Shown: positions 42,721-54,336, counted from the first letter of the stretch. The stretch is 64,000 bases of DNA from Mucilaginibacter rubeus (GCF_014643835.1 NZ_BMKD01000009.1:1-64000); one strand, 5' to 3'. Numbers and translations: made by a program. Notes: generated by a model from the letters alone, not told the origin.

Positions 42721-44100
42721 TTACTTGGCTGCAAAAAATGAAGCCGCGTTTACTGTTTTATTTAACTCGGGCGCTATGATCATACCGGCAGCATATGGCT
42801 TGCCAATTACGTAAGTCTCCAGGTACTTTTTAATATCGGCACGGGTAACTTTCTGATAGTTGGCATCAAGGTCGGTATAAAAATTAAACGAGGTGCTGCA
42901 CCACTGGTAGCTGATCTGGCTTGGCAATGATGAAGGTTTTTCTTTAGCTTTAATGTCATTACGGTGCAGGATAGCTTTAGCAGTAGCCATTTGCTCGTCG
43001 GTAAAATAGTCGTCCTTGTTCCACATATTTACCTGGTTCATTAACTCGGTATAGCATTCTTTAAGCTTGTTAGGGTTAGGCACCACGAAAATATCGATAG
43101 GGCCTACATAACGGCTGGTAGTGTAGTTTACATAGACACCGCTGGCCAAACCTTTATCAACCAATGCCTGCTGCAGTTTTGATGAGTTTAAGCCCACAAT
43201 GGTCGAAAACACATCGGCAGCAACAGTTGAAGCTGAATCCGTTGGATATGAAGGCCCCTGCCAGGTAAACTCCATATAAGGTGTTTGGGCAATGGTGGCT
43301 TCCTTTACAAAATACTCAGGTTTGGTTAAAGGCTTAAATGCGGGTATAGGGAATTTGGTTTGCGGGTCGAAACCACTGTTGGCCCAGTCGCCAAAAATGC
43401 TTTCGGCAAGGGCAAAAGCGTTATCATGCTTAACATCGCCGCAAATAGTCAGCAAGCTATTGTTAGGAAAATAATATTTATCCTTAATGATCATCATTTT
43501 TTCGGGAGTAGCCGTGTTGATCACTTCGTGCACTCCGATAGGGTTTTTGCGGGTAATGAGATCACCCCAAAGCTTTTGCTGCATGCCATACCAAAGCTGG
43601 AAACCAGGATCGCTTTCGGCTCGCTGAAATTCGCCGTCAACCACCGGGCGCTCTTTTTTCATATCCTCCTCGCGGTAAATTGGGAAACGGATAGCCGCGT
43701 TCATGAACTTTAACCCTGCTTTAAGACTGTCCCTGTCAAAAGTGAAGTAGTAATTTACGCGCTCAGTATTAGTGGTACCGTTCCAGATAGCGCCGAGCTC
43801 CTGCGTACGTTTTAAAAACTTCTCCTGGGTTGGATAATCTTTATTGGCTTTGAAAAACATGTGCTCAAACAGGTGCGACAGGCCGCTGAACTCCGGCCCC
43901 TCTGTGTAAGCACCGTTTTTTACAGCTATTTCAATGGTAGTTAAAGGTACTTTGCTGTTTTCAATCACCAGCACATCCAGGCCGTTTGGCAATGTTTTAA
44001 GGAAGTAGCCTTCCGGCAACCTCACCTGGGCATTAGCAATGCCGGCGCTAAAAACCGCGGCCATGCCTAATGCAAAAATTTTGATAAAATTTCGGTTCAT
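42721..44100 (-). CDS. M16 zinc metallopeptidase, catalytic subunit
   Basis: A 459-residue exported peptidase. It has a signal peptide (residues about 1-24, ANAQ) and an intact HLFEH zinc motif at 76-80, preceded by NGAYTEGPEFSGLS. A downstream glutamate near 155 (RPVVDGEFQRAESDP) probably supplies the third ligand. It is likely periplasmic, degrading peptides inside a closed chamber formed with the non-catalytic partner encoded next. The substrate is unknown. Confidence 0.85.
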   Translation of the reverse strand: MNRNFIKIFALGMAAVFSAGIANAQVRLPEGYFLKTLPNGLDVLVIENSKVPLTTIEIAVKNGAYTEGPEFSGLSHLFEHMFFKANKDYPTQEKFLKRTQELGAIWNGTTNTERVNYYFTFDRDSLKAGLKFMNAAIRFPIYREEDMKKERPVVDGEFQRAESDPGFQLWYGMQQKLWGDLITRKNPIGVHEVINTATPEKMMIIKDKYYFPNNSLLTICGDVKHDNAFALAESIFGDWANSGFDPQTKFPIPAFKPLTKPEYFVKEATIAQTPYMEFTWQGPSYPTDSASTVAADVFSTIVGLNSSKLQQALVDKGLASGVYVNYTTSRYVGPIDIFVVPNPNKLKECYTELMNQVNMWNKDDYFTDEQMATAKAILHRNDIKAKEKPSSLPSQISYQWCSTSFNFYTDLDANYQKVTRADIKKYLETYVIGKPYAAGMIIAPELNKTVNAASFFAAK

Positions 44101-44234
44101 ATATTTACAATATTTTTAACACTATAAATATATCGGTATAATCTTAAACAAGTGAAATGATTTAACCGCTTATCCCTGATTTTTCAAGACGAAATTAAGC
44201 CTGTGGTGATTTTGGCATATTTACAAAGCAGCAA

Positions 44235-44933
44235 TTAAATACCGGCTTTAATACTATTATAAGGCAAACCCATGTCATGAGCAGCATATTGGGTAAGCAC
44301 ACTGTCTTTTATAATAATATAATCGCCGGCCTGACTGACATGGAGTTTTTCAATGCCATCGCGGTTATCCATGAGGGGAATGGTACGGGATACTACTGTA
44401 CCCGTGGTATCAAGCTCAATAATATAAGTTTCTTTTTTACCCCCTGCCATATCAGTAAACGGAACAATAACAGTATGGTTATTATCGTCAATAAACCTGC
44501 CTATGATATTTTTCCCGTCGAGGTCGGCAGGGTTTAAACCAAGCAGGTATTTTGCTTTTTCGGGCGACAGTCCCAGTATGTTTAATCTAACGGTATTGCC
44601 ATCAGCATCCTTAGTGGTATCCTGTATGGTAACTTTATCCCCTTGCGGATAGCGGGCTACGGCATAAAAGGTATTAGCACCGGTACTTTTATCACTATGA
44701 CCGGGAAGCAAAAAGTTAAGCTGCAGGTTGCTCAACTTAGCGCTGTCGGCTTTAATTTGCGAGGTGATGCTTAGCAGTTCGGCCCATTTAAGCCTGCCAT
44801 CTATTTTAACGGTTAACTGGGTGGCTGTATCTGATTTGGTAACCCTTGATATGGTGTAATGCGGCACATTTTTTTTAGTGCAGCCAAAAGCTACAAGCAT
44901 GATTATTAAGCAAGCGAAGATATTCTTGATCAT
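44235..44933 (-). CDS. Lipoprotein of unknown function
   Basis: A 232-residue lipoprotein with signal ending VAFGC at residue 18 and a KKN tether. No family recognised. The chain is beta-rich, with SRVTKSDTATQLTVKIDGRL near 30 and a C-terminal stretch VSQAGDYIIIKDSVLTQYAA. The LKWAELLSITSQIKADSAKL helix near 50 is the only long helix. A TAACTTTG -7 box ends four bases before the ATG. Confidence 0.65.
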   Translation of the reverse strand: MIKNIFACLIIMLVAFGCTKKNVPHYTISRVTKSDTATQLTVKIDGRLKWAELLSITSQIKADSAKLSNLQLNFLLPGHSDKSTGANTFYAVARYPQGDKVTIQDTTKDADGNTVRLNILGLSPEKAKYLLGLNPADLDGKNIIGRFIDDNNHTVIVPFTDMAGGKKETYIIELDTTGTVVSRTIPLMDNRDGIEKLHVSQAGDYIIIKDSVLTQYAAHDMGLPYNSIKAGI

Positions 44934-44937
44934 GTGG

Positions 44938-44945
44938 CAAAGTTA
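44938..44945 (-). promoter_or_regulatory. -7 box abutting the lipoprotein start
   Basis: Minus-strand TAACTTTG, exact TAnnTTTG match, four bases before the ATG at 44933. The transcript would be leaderless. No -33 element seen. Confidence 0.55.
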
Positions 44946-45086
44946 AACCGTTGGTTTGAATTTGATGACGTTGATTTCGCTGATTTTTTTGCCGCGGTTA
45001 TAATATCCATTTGCAGCAACACTGATCATGGAAAAACAGACTAAGCCTGTCATTTAGCTCGCCTATTGTAAACAAACACATTTAAG

Positions 45087-47051
45087 CTACCTCAGCAAGG
45101 TTACATGTCCCTTTTGAACCTCAACCTGTCCATCGCCCATGGTATAGTTGCATAACCAGTAGTAAACACCCGTAGGCACAGGTTTCCCATTATAATTGCC
45201 ATTCCAACCATCATATATACTTTCCGACTCAAATAGCCGCTGACCCAGGCGGTTAAAAACCGTAAGTTTATACGCTATGGGATTACTGCTTTGATTGGGC
45301 CTGAATAAGTCGTTTACGCCATCGCCGTTGGGTGTAAAAGTATTGAAAAACGTAACCGGCTCACATGAATCCTGCGTTATCGTTATATCCAATTCGGTAA
45401 TGATACAACCTTGCTTGTCCAGCAGGACAAAGTGGTTGGTGCCGGCGCTGAGGCCCCTTATTGTTTCATCGGGTGTATAATTTTGGTCGCCATGCTTAAT
45501 AGTGCCGATAGCTACCCCTTCTACATAGGTGTTAAACTTTACCTGTCCCGCTAATGTACAAATCGCGTTTTTAGCGGTATATGATACGTAGGGTTTGGTC
45601 AAGGTAAAATCAGGTACAGTAACTTGTTTTTCAACCGGGGACCCGCCAGATGAAGTGATTACTAATTGATAGGTACCCGGTAGCATCCTGTTAAAAACGC
45701 CGGTAGTATTGCTTATACCGTTTAAGCTATATGTATAATTATCCGGATGAACTGCTGTGAGCACTGTAACACTTGCTTCGCCGTAAAAGTCGCATTCGGG
45801 CTTGATGACAATATCATTTACAACAATTGGCGGGCATACTTCCTGTACGAGGGTGCAATCTTTTTCGTACAGCAAACAGCCATTTGGTGTTATAATTGAA
45901 AAGTGATAAAAACCCGGGATTAAATTTGCAAAAACATGGTCAATGGGGTAAACCGCGTTGTTATATTGTACCCGGTATAACGCTTTATCGGCGTTTGTTT
46001 CCAATTTAATCGAACCCGCGATATCACAAACCGGATCCGTTTTATTAAAAGTAACAACGGGGTCTTGTAGTGAAAAATCAGGAATAGTGAATGGAAATAT
46101 TTTAGGCTCTTCACCACCAAATGAGGTAATAGTAACCTGGTAATTACCAGGAGGCAGGTTATCAAAAATACCCGTTGTGTTACTTTCTCCGGTATTAAGT
46201 TTGTAAGTGTATTGATTTCCGTGTGGGGCGCAAATAATTTCGGCCCGCCCTTTATTCACCACATTGCACTCCCGGGTCACATTAATGCTTTGAAGCTTAA
46301 TTACCGGTATTTCACCTGTTTCAACAGTACTGCCGGCATCATAAACTATATAGGGCAGTGAACCGGCAATACCTTTTATATGCATATTTTTCAGGTCGAG
46401 CTCTATAAGCTCCGACTTGCTATTGTTTACATCAATAGCATATACCGTTACAGCCCCCCTGGAAGCTACCGATGTTAAACCATATACAAACCCATCTGTA
46501 ATAGGTATAACTAATTTACTTTGGGAGAGATCATCGAGGGAGACTTCGACAATGCCACTATAACTTGCCATATATAGCTTATCGTTATAGAACACAAGAT
46601 CGCCTGAAGCTCCGTACGGCATGATTCCCAGGTTAACAAGCACGGGATTTTTAGGATCGAGTTTGTACAGCGAATTGAAGTTGGCCATGTACAGAATGCC
46701 ATTTTTATCAACCGTCATTGAATTCACGAAGGATACCGATGTTAAATACTGGCAATTAGTTACCTGGGGGGTATTACCTCCGGTTATATCAGCTACACTC
46801 AATTCACCAGAAGCCTGGGTATAATAAATTTTATTACCCCAAAGTGCAATGGAAAGATACCCCGACCCACAACCGTTAACATTTTTTGAAACCGGGCCGT
46901 TAGGGGTAATGGTTACCTGTTGTAAAATTCCCTCTTGAGTAGCGGCATAAAACTGCTGTCCATACACTTTAACAAAAGTTAAAAGTATAACACCAAACAG
47001 CAATGCAGCTCTTTTTAGTAAAAGGTTCAAGTTGATGATATGTTCAGGCAC
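45087..47051 (-). CDS. Type IX-secreted protein with gliding-type C-terminal domain
   Basis: About 654 residues, cell-surface or secreted. After a signal segment (LLFGVILLTFVKVYGQ) comes a six-blade-like region (about 35-250), then repeated SprB-like beta modules with the phrase GNYQVTITSFGG / GTYQLVITSSGG. The chain ends in a type B sorting domain: FTPNGDGVNDLF, VFNRLGQRLFES, YDGWNGNYNGKPVPTGVYYW. This domain directs export by the type IX system. The frame starts at a TTG (47066) that lies inside the -7 box, so a start at the GTG 47051 or TTG 47030 is more likely. Confidence 0.82.
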   Translation of the reverse strand: MPEHIINLNLLLKRAALLFGVILLTFVKVYGQQFYAATQEGILQQVTITPNGPVSKNVNGCGSGYLSIALWGNKIYYTQASGELSVADITGGNTPQVTNCQYLTSVSFVNSMTVDKNGILYMANFNSLYKLDPKNPVLVNLGIMPYGASGDLVFYNDKLYMASYSGIVEVSLDDLSQSKLVIPITDGFVYGLTSVASRGAVTVYAIDVNNSKSELIELDLKNMHIKGIAGSLPYIVYDAGSTVETGEIPVIKLQSINVTRECNVVNKGRAEIICAPHGNQYTYKLNTGESNTTGIFDNLPPGNYQVTITSFGGEEPKIFPFTIPDFSLQDPVVTFNKTDPVCDIAGSIKLETNADKALYRVQYNNAVYPIDHVFANLIPGFYHFSIITPNGCLLYEKDCTLVQEVCPPIVVNDIVIKPECDFYGEASVTVLTAVHPDNYTYSLNGISNTTGVFNRMLPGTYQLVITSSGGSPVEKQVTVPDFTLTKPYVSYTAKNAICTLAGQVKFNTYVEGVAIGTIKHGDQNYTPDETIRGLSAGTNHFVLLDKQGCIITELDITITQDSCEPVTFFNTFTPNGDGVNDLFRPNQSSNPIAYKLTVFNRLGQRLFESESIYDGWNGNYNGKPVPTGVYYWLCNYTMGDGQVEVQKGHVTLLR

Positions 47052-47063
47052 AATAGTTTGAGC

Positions 47064-47071
47064 CAAATATA
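47064..47071 (-). promoter_or_regulatory. -7 box of the type IX-secreted protein gene
   Basis: Minus-strand TATATTTG, exact consensus. Its last three bases are the TTG at the beginning of the longest open frame, which therefore cannot be the real start. Confidence 0.5.
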
Positions 47072-47121
47072 CAGTATTACTAATATCTACACCATATTAA
47101 GTGCAATTAATAATTAGCATA

Positions 47122-49572
47122 TTACAAGCTTATCCCAAGCCTTATTGCCGATTTTGCCTCAGTACCTCCATTGTATGATACGCCATACATCAAACGGATA
47201 TTAAGATATTGCAATCCAAAACCCAGTTCGGTATAGTTTTTAAGCGTGGGAGTGTACAGGTAATTTACGTCCACGATCTCCTGCAGTTTAAACTTGCGGA
47301 TCAGCGGGATCTTATTGGTGATGAAACCAGAAAAGTTGTGTTCAAAATGCCCTTCAAGATATTTATCAGGCGTACTGAAATCGTAGTAATCCAGTAAGAG
47401 AAATCGGTTTAACCTCGGCTTGTATGAAAGCACCTCGTTGCCTGCAAAGTGGAAATAATCGGGGAAGAATACGCTCTTAGCATTCAGGAATTTACCGGCT
47501 CCTATAAAAAATGAGCTACTGCCATAAAAACCCATGCTAATATCTGCCCTTGAAATCTCCGCGCTGATTTTATCATAATTAACATCTGAACCCAATACAT
47601 TGCTGATGCCTTTAGTGTAGTTTAAACTGATGGTTGGATATTTGGATGGCAGATAGCGCCTACCTGAAGGATAGGTTTCGTATTTATTGCTGAAATCATA
47701 ACTGGCCTGCAGGTTTACGGTGATCGACTGATTTTCGGCGAACAACTGCGTATTATGATCAGGATCCAACGGGTTATTGGACGTAAACTGATGGGCGTGC
47801 GGATCAAAAACACTGAATGAAGCCGTGTTTAACAACGATTTACGGTTAGCCCACTCAACCGATGCGCTGCCGCGCAAACCGCCGGTCACCCTGCCCGAAA
47901 GTGAAGCCAAAGCAAACTGCTTCTGATACAATTTCTTAAAATTCTGTTGTGCCAACAGGCTGTGAACTGTATTCACAAAGGTAGACATGGGAGCCTGGTT
48001 ATTCAGGTCAGCTATATCCGAACCACCGCTTAAACCCAGCGTAAACCGTTGCATTACCGGGATAGTCGCACCTGCCGAAGCATTGAACAAATGGTTGGAG
48101 AAGCCATACCGAACTTTGCCATTCAGCATAAAATAGCGGTTGTTTACGGTATCAATCAGCTTGCTGTACGATGCGCCGTAATCAAAAGCCAAACCTTCTA
48201 CTGTGTTATAAAGCAGGGAGCCGATGATTGGATCGTAATGAAAATATTCTTTTTTATAGCGGTTACGGGTGTCAATGCCGGTGAAAAGCAGGTTTACCGG
48301 TTTAAATTTATTGTTGGCTTTATCCAGTGAGTCGAGGTACTCTTTTGATTCCCGCTTTTTGGCCAGCTTATCCTTGTTGGTGTAGTCGGTAACCTCTTCG
48401 CCGGTAAGCGGAATAGGCCGGGCCTGGTTCCAATAGATTGAATCTTTGCTGATACCCTTGGTGATCCGGAGCACTTCGTTAAAATCGGCTTTGTTTAATG
48501 CAGGGTCGAGGTTGTAGTTTTTATAGATCGAAATAAAGTAACCTCCTAATTTAAATCCGAACAAACCTCCTGTAAATTCAAATTTAACAGAGGACGTCAT
48601 CCATACCTTTTCGCTAACAGGGAAAAACTGCTGGTTAATTTTAAGGGTATCAACAAAATTGATGTTAGCCTTTTTGGTGATGTAAAGCTGCAACCCGTAA
48701 ATGCGCCAGCTATCATCCAAAATATAAATATACCCCTCAAAACATGGGTCATGTGCCCGTTTAGGGCTCACCTGGATCTTGTTAATAGTTTCGCCATTCT
48801 CAACTGAAGTACCTATGTACCTATAGTTATAATAAAACATGGCGTTATCAGCCACCGGCGATACCAGAGGGCGGTTACTCATGCCCTGCCAGGTTTCATA
48901 GTTCTGGTAAAAATTAACCGCCATATCCGATGCCCGGTTAAAGCTGAACGCCCTGTTACGGCCCGACACTTTTGACGACACCTGTTCCTCATGCACCTTA
49001 TCGGGCCTGATAAAGCTGTATTTTGATTCCGACTCAGAAAGGTAAACTATCCCGCGGCGGTTTGAATCAAGGCCGGCTTCACTGGTAGCTTTTTGCACAT
49101 CAAAACCCATGAAAGTTTTTGGAGCGGCCAATAGTTTTTGTAAGCCTTTGATGTAGATATCGCAGGTATAGGCTTTAACTTCGTTAAGATAGGTTTTGCG
49201 TTTTTTAATGGCCTTACGCATAATAGCATAGGCTGGATCTTCAGCTCCTGCATGCACAGTAACATCCTTAAGCTGGTAAGTTTCTGTTTGCAGGCTGATG
49301 TTAATAACCTGGTTAGCCGCAAGGTCAACAATTTTGCTTTGCTGGGCATAGCCAACTGCTTTATATTGAATTTCCCGCATGCCGCCATTTAAACGCAGCA
49401 GGTAGGTTCCTTCGCTGTTGGCAGATACTCCTATAGTAGTATTTTTTATAAAAACGGATGCAAAGGGGACGGGCTTACCTTCCTGGTTGGTTATTTTACC
49501 GCTAATGCTGAATTGCTGGGCATATGAAGAAAAATTGAATATTAAAAATAACGCAACTAAGGCTGGCTTCAT
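47122..49572 (-). CDS. DUF5686 outer-membrane protein with carboxypeptidase-like domain
   Basis: An 816-residue outer-membrane protein. The signal peptide (1-18, SYAQ) is followed by a carboxypeptidase-regulatory-like domain (SGKITNQEGKPVPFASVFIK, residues about 22-105). A DUF5686 middle follows with DPAYAIMRKAIKKRKTYLNE near 110 and FEGYIYILDDSWRIYGLQLY near 270, then a long barrel ending NIRLMYGVSYNGGTEAKSAI near 795. It looks like a TonB-receptor relative without a TonB plug; function unknown. It is convergent with nothing and probably monocistronic. Confidence 0.82.
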   Translation of the reverse strand: MKPALVALFLIFNFSSYAQQFSISGKITNQEGKPVPFASVFIKNTTIGVSANSEGTYLLRLNGGMREIQYKAVGYAQQSKIVDLAANQVINISLQTETYQLKDVTVHAGAEDPAYAIMRKAIKKRKTYLNEVKAYTCDIYIKGLQKLLAAPKTFMGFDVQKATSEAGLDSNRRGIVYLSESESKYSFIRPDKVHEEQVSSKVSGRNRAFSFNRASDMAVNFYQNYETWQGMSNRPLVSPVADNAMFYYNYRYIGTSVENGETINKIQVSPKRAHDPCFEGYIYILDDSWRIYGLQLYITKKANINFVDTLKINQQFFPVSEKVWMTSSVKFEFTGGLFGFKLGGYFISIYKNYNLDPALNKADFNEVLRITKGISKDSIYWNQARPIPLTGEEVTDYTNKDKLAKKRESKEYLDSLDKANNKFKPVNLLFTGIDTRNRYKKEYFHYDPIIGSLLYNTVEGLAFDYGASYSKLIDTVNNRYFMLNGKVRYGFSNHLFNASAGATIPVMQRFTLGLSGGSDIADLNNQAPMSTFVNTVHSLLAQQNFKKLYQKQFALASLSGRVTGGLRGSASVEWANRKSLLNTASFSVFDPHAHQFTSNNPLDPDHNTQLFAENQSITVNLQASYDFSNKYETYPSGRRYLPSKYPTISLNYTKGISNVLGSDVNYDKISAEISRADISMGFYGSSSFFIGAGKFLNAKSVFFPDYFHFAGNEVLSYKPRLNRFLLLDYYDFSTPDKYLEGHFEHNFSGFITNKIPLIRKFKLQEIVDVNYLYTPTLKNYTELGFGLQYLNIRLMYGVSYNGGTEAKSAIRLGISL

Positions 49573-49642
49573 TAAGCAGATGTTTATGCTAAGATGAAAC
49601 TTATTAATTGATTGTTACAGCGCCAAATTGTTAAATAATGTG

Positions 49643-49669
49643 AAAAGGCACCCGGTTAGGATGCCTTTT
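49643..49669. terminator. Terminator overlapping the small cysteine-rich gene's stop
   Basis: AAAAGGCA and TGCCTTTT form an 8-bp stem with an 11-base loop. The right arm and loop include the last codons and stop of the gene at 49656, so the C-terminal KKKAS residues are encoded by the hairpin. Confidence 0.6.
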
Positions 49670-49886
49670 TCTTTGATATATCTTTGTTGCCAAGAGGCGG
49701 ATGTGGCTTATTTTTGATGTTCCAATCCTTAATATCAACCAGGCCTGGCTTTGTTTGATAATGCGATTTGCTTTTGGGGCACCTCACAATAAATTTACCT
49801 TTAACCTGCTCTATAACCGGCCTTTCGCCGCATTCCTTACAGGGCTCACAAAAAATATTTTCTTGTATAGGTATAAATTTTTCCAT
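49656..49886 (-). CDS. Small cysteine-rich (zinc ribbon-like) protein
   Basis: A 76-residue soluble protein with CEPCKECG near residue 13 and a later CP near 36, in the pattern CxxC...G.F.VxCP, like the short zinc-ribbon Lar-family proteins. The rest is lysine-rich (KDWNIKNKPHPPLGNKDISK). Function unknown. A restriction-alleviation role would be an analogy only. It has its own terminator. Confidence 0.5.
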   Translation of the reverse strand: MEKFIPIQENIFCEPCKECGERPVIEQVKGKFIVRCPKSKSHYQTKPGLVDIKDWNIKNKPHPPLGNKDISKKKAS

Positions 49887-50013
49887 AGTAAATTACTCGA
49901 ACATTAGTACGTTTAAATTAATTATGGGAGCCCATTCGGCGGTACAAATAACGTAATTTCTGAGGTTAAAAAAATAAAAATTCAGCATAAGTGAACAACC
50001 AATACAGGAGTGC

Positions 50014-52122
<2,109 letters not shown>

Positions 52123-52225
52123 TTAGCATATGATATTGCATATAATACCAATAAAATAAATATGATAAATCTCTTTCATAAACGCGGAGCACATAGTAGA
52201 TTTATCAAACAAAAAACTACATCGA

Positions 52226-52840
52226 ATGAAAACACTAAAAATCCTGATCCTGTCAGTATGGTTGATGCCTTTTTTGGCAACCGCGCAAACAAAACCACTA
52301 AAACATGCCCACAACCCTGCTGCAAACCATCACAAACTGCCGGTACGGGGCATTACTTATGATGACTTTAAAAGCTCGGTTGCTGATTTTGCCGACACCA
52401 GCAGTAAAAAAGCCCTTGCCGATTCGGCCTGGCTGCTCTGGAAAACCGAAAAATGGGACGCGCTTGAAAAATTCTTTACCGCCAACAACCTTAATGGCGG
52501 CTGGCCTCCAAATCGTGGCGCAGTAAATCTTATCATCATTACTCTAAAAAAGGGTGTGTTGATTGACCGCTATGGCGGTTATAGCGATTCTACCGGCACT
52601 TTTCAGGATAAAGGCACTTTTGTATCGCCAAAAGGCGTACCTTTCCCAATGCGTGCTTTGCCGGACAATACTCTTAGCAAGCCGTACAAAATTTACAAGA
52701 TCCTGAAGCCTATAGCCAAAGTTAGGGAGGGTAAAATTATTCCATGGTTTGGCAAACCGGGCTTGGGTATCCAGTATGAAGTACCAGCCACTGTTAACGA
52801 CCTGAAAGCAGGCGGTTACATTGAAGAGGTAAAACAATAA
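52226..52840 (+). CDS. Secreted TNT-domain protein (predicted NAD+ glycohydrolase toxin)
   Basis: A 204-residue exported protein. Residues 1-21 form a signal peptide (FLATAQ). A short helical linker leads to a TNT-type domain (about 88-201), the fold of the tuberculosis necrotizing toxin, which hydrolyses NAD+. Motifs in order: NGGWPPNRGAV, VLIDRYGG (Arg 115), GTFVSPKGVPFPMRALP (Arg 143), YKIYKILKPI, KIIPWFGKPGLGIQYEVP (Gln 183). The Arg and Gln are in the places expected for the active site. It is a compact stand-alone domain, without the long delivery scaffold of CpnT. A 111-residue gene follows after about 20 bases, as in a toxin-immunity pair. Confidence 0.72.
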   Translation: MKTLKILILSVWLMPFLATAQTKPLKHAHNPAANHHKLPVRGITYDDFKSSVADFADTSSKKALADSAWLLWKTEKWDALEKFFTANNLNGGWPPNRGAVNLIIITLKKGVLIDRYGGYSDSTGTFQDKGTFVSPKGVPFPMRALPDNTLSKPYKIYKILKPIAKVREGKIIPWFGKPGLGIQYEVPATVNDLKAGGYIEEVKQ

Positions 52841-52859
52841 AAACGCGATATATTAAAAT

Positions 52860-53195
52860 ATGATCACAAAATATGAAGTAACAAAATCATTGTTGTTTGA
52901 TGGAGACGAAGCCGAGGTAATACATAAAACATTTAAACTGCCTGCCGGTGATATAAAGTTCGGTGATTTTGCCAATAATAATTTTGAAGATCTGCATAAG
53001 GTAATTACACCCGACGACTTTAAAACCATTGTAAAAACAGGCGGCTTTAATGCCGACTTTCTTAATTTATACAAGGGCAGCGAAAGGCTCAGGCTATATT
53101 ATACTAAAAAGGGGAACTCTATTGCTGTTTTCGCATATGGCGAGTTTCAGCCAACAAGGTATAAACTTTATTTTGAAGGCTTTTGGATATTGTAA
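52860..53195 (+). CDS. Small protein downstream of the TNT gene (possible immunity partner)
   Basis: A 111-residue soluble protein with no signal peptide and no recognised family. It is acidic and mixed alpha/beta: DGDEAEVIHKTFKLPAGDIK near 15, ITPDDFKTIVKTGGFNADFL near 50 and an aromatic C-terminus (RYKLYFEGFWIL). It starts 19 bases after the TNT gene on the same strand. Small, cytoplasmic and directly downstream of a toxin-like gene is the usual place of an immunity protein, but nothing in the sequence proves it. Confidence 0.55.
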   Translation: MITKYEVTKSLLFDGDEAEVIHKTFKLPAGDIKFGDFANNNFEDLHKVITPDDFKTIVKTGGFNADFLNLYKGSERLRLYYTKKGNSIAVFAYGEFQPTRYKLYFEGFWIL

Positions 53196-53213
53196 TACCA
53201 CTGTTTATACAAT

Positions 53214-53245
53214 AAAAAAACCTGCCGTAACCGGCAGGTTTTTTT
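53214..53245. terminator. Bidirectional terminator after the TNT pair
   Basis: CCTGCCG and CGGCAGG form a 7-bp stem with a four-base loop, flanked by seven A residues and seven T residues, between convergent genes. Confidence 0.85.
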
Positions 53246-53262
53246 ATTACTATCTGTTTTAA

Positions 53263-54183
53263 TTAATGGTCGGTACTTGATGTTTCGCTGGTAACACTCA
53301 TAGGGAATGTTAAACCGCCCGGAACTTGCGGGTTATCTTTTATTTCGACAGTACCGTCAATGTTTTGCTTTAATTTTGAACTGGAGATCCAGCCGGTAGC
53401 CTTGTCAACAACAACATCAGCTACCATAGTACCTTTCATATTGTATTTCATGGGCATATTACTAACGGTTTTATAACCGGCAGTATTATCTGTTTCAAGT
53501 GTGGCATTTCCGTGTATCAGGTAGCTCTGCGGAGTGATATCAACCAGTTGATAAACAGATATGACCTTCGCGCTCATAGCACCTTCCAGGTTATTTTTAA
53601 TTGTCCATTTATCATTTTTTGCCACCGCCGTTTCGGGCAGCACCGACATGGCCATTTCCAGGTTGCTTTTAAGCGCCCCTGATCCAAAAGATTGGGTTAG
53701 CTGCGTTTTCAATTGCTCTTTCTTTTCGGCCGGCACCTCCTTAAAGCCATCTATCATAGATGTGATCATATTCTCGGCGTTCTCTATCGACCTAATCCGG
53801 CCGCTTTTGGTTAGCGTTGCCGTAAATGGTTTATTGGTTATGCCCGACATGATTCTGGCCATAATATTTGTGGTATCCTTATTATCAGAATCAAAAGTTA
53901 CATTACCCGTAGGCAGCTGCATTTTCATACCCACTTTGGTATAGTTAACCTCCATATAATAAAGAGAATCATTAGCATTTAATACTTTGAATGACATTTT
54001 GCCGTCAATCGTCATATCGATATTATTAACCTGCCCATTTATAGTTTGCTTTACAACAGAGTGTGCCGTAGTAGATAAGTAATAACTATTGCCTTTAATT
54101 AGTTTTAAAGCCGGTTTTACCTTCTGCGCATAACCGGTTACCGCTCCTATAACCAGTAAACCGGCCATCAAAACTTTCTTCAT
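53263..54183 (-). CDS. DUF6263 family secreted protein
   Basis: A 306-residue exported protein with signal peptide (about 1-19, GYAQ). The body is beta-rich with LKLIKGNSYYLSTTAHSVVK near 26 and VVDKATGWISSSKLKQNIDG near 262, resembling DUF6263 proteins of Bacteroidota. Composition is rich in Thr, Ser and Lys. No catalytic motif. Periplasmic or surface location is inferred from the signal only. Confidence 0.68.
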   Translation of the reverse strand: MKKVLMAGLLVIGAVTGYAQKVKPALKLIKGNSYYLSTTAHSVVKQTINGQVNNIDMTIDGKMSFKVLNANDSLYYMEVNYTKVGMKMQLPTGNVTFDSDNKDTTNIMARIMSGITNKPFTATLTKSGRIRSIENAENMITSMIDGFKEVPAEKKEQLKTQLTQSFGSGALKSNLEMAMSVLPETAVAKNDKWTIKNNLEGAMSAKVISVYQLVDITPQSYLIHGNATLETDNTAGYKTVSNMPMKYNMKGTMVADVVVDKATGWISSSKLKQNIDGTVEIKDNPQVPGGLTFPMSVTSETSSTDH

Positions 54184-54336
54184 GATTGGTAATATGTAAG
54201 CGCTAAATATATTATAATATCTCTTACAAAAAACTTAAAATTCCTAACAATTAATTAAAAACAAATTCGTTAACTTTATACTGCGCTCGGCTCTTTAATT
54301 TTTCACACACCTAATTTAGCGGAAAGAGAGGTTTTT

